This document shows, one piece after another, positions 33,601 to 45,600 of a stretch of 64,000 bases of DNA. The position numbers were made by a program, and so were the translations under genes. This stretch comes from Acholoe squamosa (lineage: Eukaryota > Annelida > Polychaeta > Phyllodocida > Polynoidae): positions 44,145,505-44,209,504 of the forward strand of contig OX439047.1 in NCBI GenBank assembly GCA_949317995.1. Direction: 5' to 3'. The notes beneath the pieces were generated by a model that had not been told where the DNA came from, made no database searches, and worked only from the letters and a program-made list of their open reading frames with translations. Positions within the stretch are counted from its first letter, which is position 1; each line of letters starts with the position of its first letter.

Positions 33601-36600
33601 CCTCTGATTGGCTGGCTTTTTAGGTCACATGACCTCTATTATGCAAATAAGATCACATGACCCTAATTTGAATGGACCAATCAGGGGTCGTCATTTTGGT
33701 GGGAAATTTGAAAAATTTGGTGACATCACTTCGTTTTTATTTTTTGCCAAAAAAAAAAAAAAAATTGGAGACCTCTGATTGGTTGGCTGGCTGGCTGGCT
33801 GTCCACACGTCATATCGTCAGTCAGCTGTATGCAGCAAGCAAGTAGTTATGTGGTAACCTTATTAGTGCAAAAGAGGTGTGGTTTATTATGTAGTAGATG
33901 AGGGTACGAGTAAAGTGAGATATTTTTTATATGAATAAAAAAAGGCAAGCTGAAAGCTTGCTAAGAAAAAAAAAAAGAAAAAAAAGGGAGATCTTTGGGG
34001 GGCTCTTGGGGTGGGGGGGCCTTTGGGGGAACCATTGGGTTGGAGGGGCCTTTTTTTTTTAGCAAACCCGCCCCTTGGCTAGGGGCGAGTTTAGTAAAAG
34101 TTAAATTTACATAAGGTAGTTAAATATTAAATAGAAATACAATAGAACCCACATATGGAGTAGTACACATTCCACTTTTCTCATTTTCATTTTTTTTACA
34201 TACAAACTATCTCGGTGTCTTATCTATACATGAATCGCAATTCATTGTGGATGGTCTTTGGTCGGTCCATGTATGTTGTCCATGGTGTCTGGTGTATATA
34301 TGTTGTTTCTCATTTATCTACTGTGTCCTCCGACAGCGTTAGAAAACATAGCAGTTGCTTGTTCAAAAGTAAAAACTCCTCCACGCCGGTTATTTCTGAA
34401 AAGCTGCAACTCGTGGTCCAGAGAGTTCAATTTCTTCAACATTTCCGTCAGCAAAATTTTGCTCTGTGGACTTAGATTCATACCTTCCGAGGCCAACGGA
34501 CAGGTAGGAGAATGTCTGAAATGCTCCAAGGTGATGTCGTCACTTTCTAACCATGTGTGGATAGCGACTCCACATTGGTAGCATTGAACAAGGTCTCTGT
34601 GAAAGGACGGGGTTTATTCCACATAGTTGTGTCGAAAATGTTGAGTGTCCTTGATAAATCGATGAAATGTACATACTTGACCATTCTCTTAGGTGGGTAG
34701 GTAGGTAGGTAACGTGGTGCGAGCAGTGACGACGGTGGTAGTAACTGTGTCGAGTGTGGACGTATCAGTGGTAGGCGAAGTGGTAAATAAGACAGCAGAG
34801 ACGTGACGTAGTGTGGAGAGACATATCTTGTTCCGGTTGTTGTGCGATTCTATTCAGCCTTTCAGACGACAAACCTAGTCCCCATATCTGTCCACTCCCT
34901 GAATGGAGATTCAGATATGGTGACAAAGTACCTCTCCATTGAAAACTGGTCGGGATTGTTGTAATCCAATTTGTGCGTCTTGAAAAAGCTCTGCAACTTA
35001 AGTAATAGATCTTGTCGATGAACACTCATGAAGGTGTGGTGGAGTTCTCCCCATCTGGCATGATCCGTAGTTTTAGACCCCCAAGTTTGGAACATCTCCA
35101 TACACATATCCTGCACCGTCTTGATAACGACCATCTCCTGCAGATGCTCATAGGAGATGTCCAAGTAGATTACCAATTTCTTCCAAGATCCAACTAACAG
35201 CCTTCCTATTTCATGAAGCAAACGATCGCTATATGTAAATTTCATTTCACACGTGACATGATCCTGGACACTCACTTCACATACGCCGTCAGAGTCAGAT
35301 AGGGAGGGGTTATTTTCAACACTCACCTGCAAAAACTTCAGAAATCACTTGATGAAGGTCGGTCGGCGAGCAGGTAGGCATGGAGCTGGCGAGTAGGTGG
35401 TGCTGGTCATGGTAAAGGTAGTGGCGGTAGGTGCGGTAGTCGTAGTGGTCAGCAGTGATTATATCCTTCCAAAGAGAAATTGGGGTGCTTTATATAGGAT
35501 GATCTCAGGCTATTTCCAGCTGGATACTGTGACAAGTGTATTTGGTGAAAATTATGGTGATTGCTTTCATTCTGTGTAGTGACTTATCTTTTAGAGCTGT
35601 TGACATAAACAGGTGGAAAGGTATTGTGATAAGTGTATTTTGGCGGGATTAAAGGGAATTAAACTGTGATAATTAGCTTAATCCACTTTACAGGTGTGAG
35701 GGAGGGTCGCTCGTTAAGGTATTATGAGTTTGAAGTTTTTCTAATCCTATTTAGACGAACTTTCATCTGGATCCTCCTACGGTTTGGTTTACCTGTGGAG
35801 GGCAGGTGAAATTAGATTTATAGACACCCTACCGAGTGAGGATCTCTGTGATCAAAGGGATTAGAGCTCTTTTCTAAAAAGCTATCAAAAGCCGCCTTTG
35901 ATCCTGCTGGAACTTCTTCCACCTAACCTTAGATGATCTAAGAATGGAGTGAAGTTTTTATCTGGATTCTCCTATTGTTTATCTCCCCTGTGGAGGACAG
36001 GTGAAAAATTGAATTTATAGGCCTCCTACCAAGTGAGGGTCTCTTCTGTTGTGACTACAGGATTAATCCTCTTTTCTAAAAAGAGATGTCAAAGCCACCT
36101 TTCATCTATTCAAACTGCACTAAGCAACTTATCTCCAGAGGCGTATATAAGGGAGGGAGAAAAATTTCATTCACTCACACTCTCTTTGCAACCCTCACCA
36201 TGAGTAAGCTACAGCTCTCAAGGAAGACGAGAAGGACCAACAAGACTTCATTGTCTTCTCCTGCTGCTGAAGATAGTACTACTGCAGTTGCTCCTGCTTA
36301 CAACCCACATGATGTAACGGTTGGTGGTGGTGTAACTGCTGCTGCTGGTGGTAGTGGTGGTGATGCTGCTGCTACTACTGCTACTACTGCTGGTGCTGGT
36401 GCTGGTGCTGCTACTGCTACTGCTGCTACTGCTACTGCTGCTGCTACTGTTGCTGATAACGTCGGAAAACTCATGTGATTTACAGAAAAAAGACATCGTT
36501 TGGATGAGTTTTGTTAGCAGGGAATGCTGGAGAAGTCTGTGCTGGTGCATCTACAGCTGACGTAGACACACACGATTGCATAGACGGATTATTTGAAGAC

Positions 36601-39600
36601 CTAGGAGGAGGAGGAAGAGTTGACTTCTCCAGTGGTTGCTCAAAAATCACCCGATCTACTCACTCTGCTATTCACCAGGGGACACCAACGTCAAGCAGAG
36701 TCGGAGAGAGCTTTTTCTTACCTCTCCGACTTACTCACCCTCCTCAAACACGAACGACGGGGTGTGGCTATCATCTTCTCAAAAGTCGCAAGATACCGAC
36801 GCGAGCGTTGCTCCTGTTGCTGGTTCTGCTGTTGATTCAGCTCACACTGATGGTACTTCTCTTCTTACTTTGAAACCCTCTACTGCAATACAAACAGGAG
36901 TCATGGCACACGGGAGTCGCTTGAGTGTAACAAACTTAAGACTACCAACTGGTGAGTTGAGTGACACTGTAGATACCCTGCGTTAGATTCACATCACGCA
37001 AAGATTCAGATACAAATTGGGTTTGTCAGTAGGCTTAATTTTACAACACAGAGAAAACAGAAACAAGCTACGCTACTTTCACGCCTCCCAAAACAACGCG
37101 TCTCTTTTACAACCCCTCCCCACCATAACTAATTCAGAAACTTTGGAAGAGCTTCTCTCCCTCATGGAAAACACTGTCACTTCCGAAGAAGTACAGAAAC
37201 TTTGCGACTCTGACACCAAGTGGAAAGTTCTTTTTCCCACCAATTTGAATGTTTGCGTTTACATGGGACCCAGAGAATTCCCCATAGGAGGTAGGGTTAC
37301 CCATTCGGGTCGACTTAAAAAGAGAGGGGGTGTGTTAGATTTTCCCAACAGGGACAAGTTATGCGTCTTTCACTGCATATCCTTTCACTTATACAAGACT
37401 GGCAAACACGCTTCAAAATTGTTGCGTCTGTTCAATTCCACTGTGAATCCTGAGACCTTTCCAGGTTTGGTCATCAGCGACTTACCCGCGTTAGAGAACT
37501 TGTTCGATATACAAATAGCGGTTTACATCACCCGTAAAGTGAGGGGTCAGAACCTGAAAAACCGAGTTACCCTGATCAGACCACCTTCCAAAACATTGGC
37601 CGCCCGAGGTAAAGTCAACCTACACCTGTCCATGACACACGGTTTGCATGTGTCCATCGTTACGGATTTCAATGAATACGCTGGCATCTACGAATGTCCC
37701 GAGTGTAAGTCGGCGTTCACGACTAAGTTCTTACTGAAAAGACACAGGAACCAACTTTCCTCTTGCAGACAAGTCGCATTGAAATACGTAGGTGGAATCT
37801 ACCAAAATTCGAAAACGGTTTTCAAAGCACTAGCAGATTTTTCCATTTTTCCTCCCGACGGAAATTCAAAAATGTACCCTTACAAAATTACCTTCGATTT
37901 CGAAGCTTTCTTCAGACCACCCAAAAAGCTGTCGACCGAACATGTGTCAGTCCTGTGGGAACATGTCCCTCTGTCGGCTAGCATGGCATCTGACTTTCCA
38001 GGTCGCGAAGGTTGGGTCTGCTTCGTGAGACAATCCAACACAGATTCAGACCCCTTGTTGGATAAAGTTCTGAATTACACAAACGACACCGCCAAAATCA
38101 TGGGGGAAGCAGTGCTAGAACTTTACCGACCGACGTTAGTGAAGTTAGACAAGAGGATAACTGAAGCTCTCCACCTAGAGTAGGCGTTTAGTCCTCCTGG
38201 TGTCGACTTCAATGAAACTCGAACAAGACACCCTTTAGTTGAACTGAAGAAGTTCCGGTCGTAGGTTTCAACTCGGGGCGCTATTACTTAAATCTGATCA
38301 AAGTACAGCTTCACTCGTTTTTCTCCTCCAAAGAGCGACAGAACGAAGCATTCAGCGTCATAAAGAGAAGTAACCAATACTTGCCGATTTACACTTGACA
38401 CATTGTTTTCTTGGACGTAGTTAACTATTTGGCACCTGGTTATAACTACGCGAATTATCTGCTAGCTTTCACCAGAAATCAGCTCAAAGGACACTTTCCT
38501 TATGAATGGATGACATCCACCAGGAAACTGGAAAACAGAGCACTGCCACCAAGATCTGCATTCGACAGCAAACTGACTCGTACCAAGATGTCTGAAACTG
38601 ACTATGCCAAATGTGAAAAAGTTTGGTCCAAACAGAACATGCCAACTTTCAGAGATTACTTGATCCACTACAACAACAAAGACGTGAAACCCTTCATAGA
38701 GGCACTGAATAATCACGCTAAATTTTTCAGGGAGCGCAACATCGACATGTTCAAAGACGGCATCTCCCTTCCTGGTTTGACTTTACGGTTCCTTTTTCAA
38801 ACCACAGACACCCCGTTCGTGACCTTCCACCAGTTCGACTCCCACCTCCACTCTTTAATCAAAAAAAATCTTCCATAGATTTCACGAGAAGGGTACCACG
38901 CTGATAAGGGAACACAAGTACAGCAAAGAAGTGAGAATTTGCGAACACATCCTAGGTATAGATGCTAACTCTCTGTACTTGCGCTGCATGAGTGAAGCAC
39001 ACTGCACAGGTTATTACCTGATGAGACGACCCGAGACCGAGTTCAAACCGAAAATCAGGCATAGACACTCTAAGAGCGCTTTAGAGTGGTTGCGCTAAGT
39101 GGAGCACGCCCACAGCGTGAAACTTCGCCACGCTCTCAACGGGGGGAGGTGTCTCTAGGTTGCCGAAAACTTCGTGTAGGCTTCTTGGATGTTCTTTTGA
39201 AACCAAAAACTATCCGCGCTGTCAAAACAAATTTTAAAGTAATAGAAAACAAAATGTGCACTTACACGATAGAGAAAAAGGGACTGAGTTACTTATATGT
39301 GAAGCGTCGGGTGCATTCTGACAGAGCGACGATGAGTGCTTTAGAGTTATGAAAATACTAAAAAAATATATCATATAAAAAAATAAGAAAAAAAATATGT
39401 AGATAAGCCGGTGAGATAATACCCTTTGTTGTTGTATTAACTTCATCTACTTCGTCCACCTACTTACCTCGTGTATCAGTGTTGAAAAAAATAAACAAGA
39501 CAATGTGTACTTGCGATCCCATTTTCACTTGGGAAATAATAGATGCATCAGATATTTTGTTCTTTAAGGCTCCGTTGTTAAACCAAGGTGTTCATAAAGT

Positions 39601-42600
39601 GTTCGTTTCTAATGATGTATTTGATTCTTTGAGTGTGTGTTTCAAAGATGTGTTTCAAAGAGTGGTTGGTAGCATCACAGATAGAGTTATAGGAGTATAT
39701 CAATTCCATGACGAGAACACATGTGCTTTCGTCAAAAGGCGATATACGATAGAATTGATCAACACGTTGCTTTCTCTTTTACAAAAGAGCTCAGACTTCT
39801 GGAGAAAAATGTGTCATTGTTCAAAGGAACCATTCGACTCTTTTTGTCAAAAGTGTGTCGACCGAATGTTGTGTAGCAAAGTCCCTTACCCCAGTGTACC
39901 AGCTGCTCAACTGAAAAGTATCATGTCCAGACAAACTGAATGGAGTACTGGGTATAGCGCTTCAGTGGATTTCACTTGTGATATCGATGAGATGTGGATG
40001 GGAAATATGGCTTACTCCTATCTTTCATTTCAAAAGGGTACTTGCTCCAAAATTGTACACCAAAATTACACCATGTACAGTCTGAATTATGACAAACAAA
40101 AGTCGAATGTGTACATCTCAATGTGTGAGTTCTGTCATGTACCTCTCCAATATTCTTCTATAATATTATGTAGAGAGTGTGAACTTGCATTTAGCAACTT
40201 GTAAATAATAAAGTGTAAATATTATTTATCAAAATCTTAAAAAAAATGAAATAAATTTTTTTGCTAAGTTTTTATTTTTACTAAATCCGCCCCTAGCCAA
40301 GGGGCTGGTTTACTAAAAAAAAAGCTTTCAGCTTGCCTTTTTTTATTCATATAAAAAATATCTCACTATACTCGCACCCTCATCTACTACATAATAAACC
40401 ACACCTCTTTATGCTAATAATGTCACCACGTAACTACTTGCTTGCTTGCTTACTGCATACAGCTGACTGACGGTATGACGTGTGGACAGCCAGCCAGCAG
40501 GCCAGCTGGTCAGCCAACCGATCAGAGGTCTTCATTTTCTTTCTTTTTTTTTGGCAAAAAGTGATGTCACCGAATTTTTCAAATTTCCCACCAAAATGAC
40601 GATGTCTGATTGGTCCATTCAAATTAGGTTATGTGACCTTATTTGCATAATAGAGGTCACATGACCTAAACAGCCAGCCAATCAGAGGGCGGCACACCAC
40701 AGGGGGTTTGGGTCACGTGACCATTTTTGAATTTCCCGCCAAAAGGGAGGGCTCCGATTGGACTATTATGACGCCACACCACGGGGGGTCTAGGTCACGT
40801 GCCCCCACATTTGAATTTCCCGCCAAAAGGGAGGCCTCTGATTGGCTGCATACCCAGTGAGTAATATCCTTAGATTAACTATAGTCCCGTTCCGCTACAT
40901 ACTATACTACTCACCATGAAAGGTATACCAATTGATAAATCACATTCAATAAACTAGATAGCTCAGCTTGATCTTTTTACAGATGGTTTGTTTTTGGCAT
41001 CTAGTTTATTGTCCTTCAAATAAGCCAGATAACACTCTGTAATCTAGTAAGTTAAGGTCACTGTTAGACCAAAATCAGGGGGTGTGTGGGAACTCCTCTG
41101 TGCACAAAATATAGAGGCCTTACCTGTTAGCCTGCCACCTAGTGCCCTCTCCTGTACTTACCCCTATGTTTGGGAAGTATGATCTTTACTTCCCTACGAA
41201 TTGAGGGTTCCCATCATAGAAATGATTGAAATAAGCTCCAGAGCGTATAGGTTACTAGGACCCGATTCATTTGGCACCCAAGTGCTTTAATTGTTTACAA
41301 TCTCTCTGTTATGATAAACCCCTCTATCGTGATATGTCCAAGTTGTCTATCAGAATTCAAGCCATACAGCATACTAACATATTATGCTATGACAGTTTTG
41401 CAACAAAAGTTACCTGAAATTGGCAGGGAACATGTTTTCCAAATCAATCCAAGCTTTACAGGGTGATAATTGAGTCAAGATAGCTGGCAATGCTGCTCTA
41501 ATCACAGGCCGTTCAATTGTCTCTTTTCCACCAAGTCTAGAAGTAGGTCTATTCAAGTGTTCCTGAACTGCCTCAACAAGGTTTCCATGGATTGTTGTCT
41601 CTCCTTCACTGAGTGTGTCCCCATGTACAAATCTTTTATCCAGCTCCTCTACCACCATTGCCATAAACCAAAGTCGACAACTTGTTGTAATGTCTGACCA
41701 CAAGTATTCGGAGAGTGTACTGAAAGGATCGAAGATTAGTTCAGAATCCTTTTTTCAGTGGCAAAAAGACCTAATTTACAAGCTTGAATTACACTATTAG
41801 ACATTATTCATGGTAGATCTGGAGATACTGTAATCTATTGCAGAATAGCTGAATATCTACTACTAGTAAGTCACTGAATTTGTATTGACAGGAATAAAGA
41901 GGAAATCAGCAAAATGCCTAGGAGATATGAGTCAATCCTACCTGCTATCCTTAATTCTTATCGCACATACATTTGCATTAATCTCCAAAGATTCTGCAAT
42001 TGGGAGATCAGGTGGTAGCATCGCTTCCCCACTGTTACTTATGTTGCTCAGGACCTTAACCTCTCTACCTACTACACCTGTGTGAAGCCAAGGGTGAATA
42101 AGGGTAATCTAATGATCTGAACTTTGAGAGAAAGAGCTCCTGAGTTTGACAGTTTCAGTGATGTATGAGAGAAGAAGGCACCGCTCCTCCATTTTTAGAA
42201 AGATGGAAAATTCATTTGAATGGATGATTCACCTTATTATGATTATTCTATCTAGAATGACAAGAGTAATTATGCTGTGAACACCTTCATGATACCAGAA
42301 GCTCTTAAAGATTGTATCCCAACTAAAATTCTGTCATCTTTGAGTCCTGGCATGTTTGAATGACTCATACCTTCCTATTAATCCTCCCCAAGTTTTAAAA
42401 CATTATGCAGTGTATTTCAGTATGAAATATGCATCTGACTATATCATAATTTTTTATTGTAACACTAATCCACTGGATAATATAACAACCTCTGCATGGG
42501 TAGTTGGTGGCACAATGAGGGCACCTGGTTGCTAATTGATGCAACACATGCACATTCACTATGTACTGACCAGTGGTAATCATCACAGTGGTCAGACGGT

Positions 42601-45600
42601 GGAGCCCTCTTTTGGTATCATCTATCACCTCACTTAACTTGTGAAAATATTTCCCGCCATGACAAAGAACTATTCTACATCAAGATGTCTTCTGTATACA
42701 CATTCAGGGAGCCTTTACATCAAAATGATGCATGTCATCTAATAGGGAAATGTGTATCAGTGACCACTTCATACTTCATTGATTACTTTCTAAAGAGTCG
42801 TTTTAGCTGAAATTGCATCTATAAAACCCTTTGAATGTGAATGCATCAGATAATGTGCCATATATCTAATTGGCTATCAAACCTCTGTGCGAAATTGATG
42901 AGAGAAACCAGCAGTATTTTTTTTCTTTTGTCTGGAAAAGATTTTATAACGTTTATTTACATTAACACAAGGTCCATATACCTTTCAAAATTGTGTTTGG
43001 GCCTCTAATCCATGGAGTGGGGCCATGCATGGAAGTGCATGTCTCACCCTGATTACTGGGTCGTTGCCCATGCAATGGTCTCAGGAAATTAGAAATGTTC
43101 CCCTTATTTACCTTGTTGATTGATATTGGGTTGCCCTAGGTGGCCAGGTGTATACAATACAACATCAATGTCAAGTAATGCATCTTGTGGGAAGAATTTC
43201 TGTTCCCATGTAAAACGTAGTCCTTCGTATGGTTCCTGCATCCATCGTTGTGGTTCATGTCTGGTCACAGTGTATGCAAGATCAGTCTTAACTGAATAAG
43301 AGAAAGTGCATACATGTAGATTAACCCCCTACAATTCTAAATAATCAGCCTCAGATATATCAATTAGCATATGGCGCTATACATATTGTTTAAATTCCAT
43401 CTTTATTTTCGATCCTTTTTTATATACTGACCCTACACGGAGGCAATTAAAAACGTTTTTTTTTTTCTTTTCAAATTTTTTCCCCACATAGGTGTCACAT
43501 TTGACCTTTTGTATGTTGTTATATAACACGCATCTGGTAAAAACGGCCTTTAGTACCTTCCATAGTTTCTGAATGCTTCTAAACCTGGCAGTTTTCATCT
43601 TGTCAGTATCCAACATAAGTTGTTTGGACCTGCATCACTTGCCAATACAATTTATACAACTTGCTGGTTAGTATATTAACTTTGTTATTTATATACAAAA
43701 ATTGGTGAGCTGGCTACTATTAGTTACCCTCCCCCCCCCCTCCCCATTCCCCATTTTCTCTATATATGAATAGCCACGTTTAAAGGAAAAAGTAAAATCA
43801 CATGAAATTACTTACCGAAGAAAAACGTTGTTGAGAAAGGGAAGGTGGTGCCATTATCAGTTGACAATTTCAATTGGACAGTTCCTGTTCTAAAGTACAG
43901 TGGAGTGAAGCAGAAACCCCTTTGTTCATTCTCTATTGTCCCACGCACTGATATACCATTAAAGCTGCACACAATCACGTCAGATTTTATATCATAACAT
44001 GGACCAGTAATAAAGATTTTCTTTCCACCATTGACTTTTGCAAACCTCGGACCTACAGCAAGTGAACCTGAAAAAGGTCAAATGACATTTTAAATTGTCA
44101 TAGAGCAGAGCATTCTCTTTAATAAAAAAAAAAGCAAATGATCAAAGAAATAAAGGGGAATCTGGTAAGGTTGCTCTAATATGAATGGCCAATCTTCAAT
44201 GCTGCGCTATTAATATTTTGTTGTTGGTTAGATATACTACATAGCTAGCTCGTAAAACAAGAAAAATGTGGCAAGGACCACGGATAGGAGTTGCCACTTC
44301 ATCACTAGCCACTGCAGGTGACGTCACTGAGACAGCATGACGTCACCAATGACATCATAGGTGACATCATAGGGAGAAAACCGAAAACATTATGGAGTTG
44401 CTACGGTCTGTACGCTCCCGGCTGCTGAAGCAGCTTGCAACTCAAAAAAAAAACGTATATATCATAGAGAATCCAAATCTAGTAGTTAAAGGTCACTTTG
44501 CATTTATTGACATTCCATTATAATCCAAGCTTTACAGCTCCATCAATCATAGCAAGAACGAGCCAAAGTCGAGTTTATGAAAGACATAATCCCAACGAGT
44601 TTAGCTCTAATCATTACATATGGCCTTTATGCCATGGTTACCACCATTAATTCTACATTTCTCACCTCATAAACCCATGAAATTCAGTGTTTTCTGTATC
44701 AAGTCAATGCGGACAAGAGGGTCCTCTGCCATTTTCTTTGTTGCTATTTATAACCAAGTCGGCAATGCCGCAAAGAATTTTCCTCCATTTATAGCACTTG
44801 CAAACCAAGTCAGAGGTAATCCTTATGGGAGTTGAATTAAGACATATCAAACTAGGTACTACTGTCATATCTTCTATGATTTGAAGTCAAAATATCCTCA
44901 AAATGGACTGAATTGGTCTGTAGAATTTACAAATGGAGGAAATAATTATGTTTGCGTCAACTCGCTGCCATGCAATTCAGTGTCATTTATCCAGTGATAA
45001 TGAATGCATATTATCAAGAATTTCAATCCAAATTCATTCAAAAACTCGATAACCATGGTATAATATACCATAATCCGTACCTAGGAGAATCTCTGTTTCA
45101 TGACATTCATATGCCATCAAGTGGAGAACCCTTGCGATACTAACTTTATTACATTAATTTGATATATGTATTTCTCTTTTCCAATGTCACCTTGGTTTCT
45201 TTTTGGGGTTATATGTTGGGAGGTGGGTGCTTGGAGGGAGGGTGTCACGGGAGGGCAGGACAAGGGAGTGGTTGTAGAGTGCTCCCCATATTCAACTCTC
45301 TGCCGACCACTGTATGGCAAGTCATTGGCTCTTACAGCTTGGATGCAGGGTTCCGATGGCTTCCCCCCCCCCTTCTAGGATGGTTTCAGATGGGCTGCCG
45401 GTCCTTAGATATTCACTTCAAAATGATATTGATACTATTGACTCGTCGAAGCTCTAGGGTCAAAGGATAACTGAGTCATTCCCAGCAGATTGTCGTGACT
45501 CCTCGTCAACCTGTGTGAAGTGGCTCACACATGTCGCTAGATGGAACACAACGTCGCTATAGTACAAGATCACCAGGAATAGCAATGGTGGTGATCACAT

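Larger units (their letters stand above)
33378..40911. mobile_element. Polinton-like (Maverick-type) element, 7.5 kb, reduced fossil
   Basis: The ends are mirrored: AGTAGTATAGTATGTA at 33378 and its complement ending at 40911. They extend as long terminal inverted repeats of about 650-730 bp. A 6-base target duplication, CACCAT, flanks both sides (33372-33377 and 40912-40917). The 5'-AG terminus, 6-base duplication, long inverted repeats and protein-primed type B DNA polymerase all fit Polintons. Also present are a death-domain frame, a BIR-like fragment and a 241-codon frame. I saw no integrase, capsid, packaging ATPase or protease, so it is a reduced relative that would have depended on help. 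It is broken in the polymerase region (about three or four breaks). The arms differ at several percent of sites, so it is not recent. It sits inside intron 8 of gene B. Confidence 0.88.

Noticed and set aside
36248-36560. Poly-Ser and poly-Leu frames
   Set aside because: Shadows of the GCT/ACT trinucleotide run in the Polinton-like element.
33378-40911. Retrovirus or LTR retrotransposon
   Set aside because: The terminal repeats are inverted, not direct; a DNA polymerase, not reverse transcriptase, lies inside; the duplication is 6 bases with an AG terminus.
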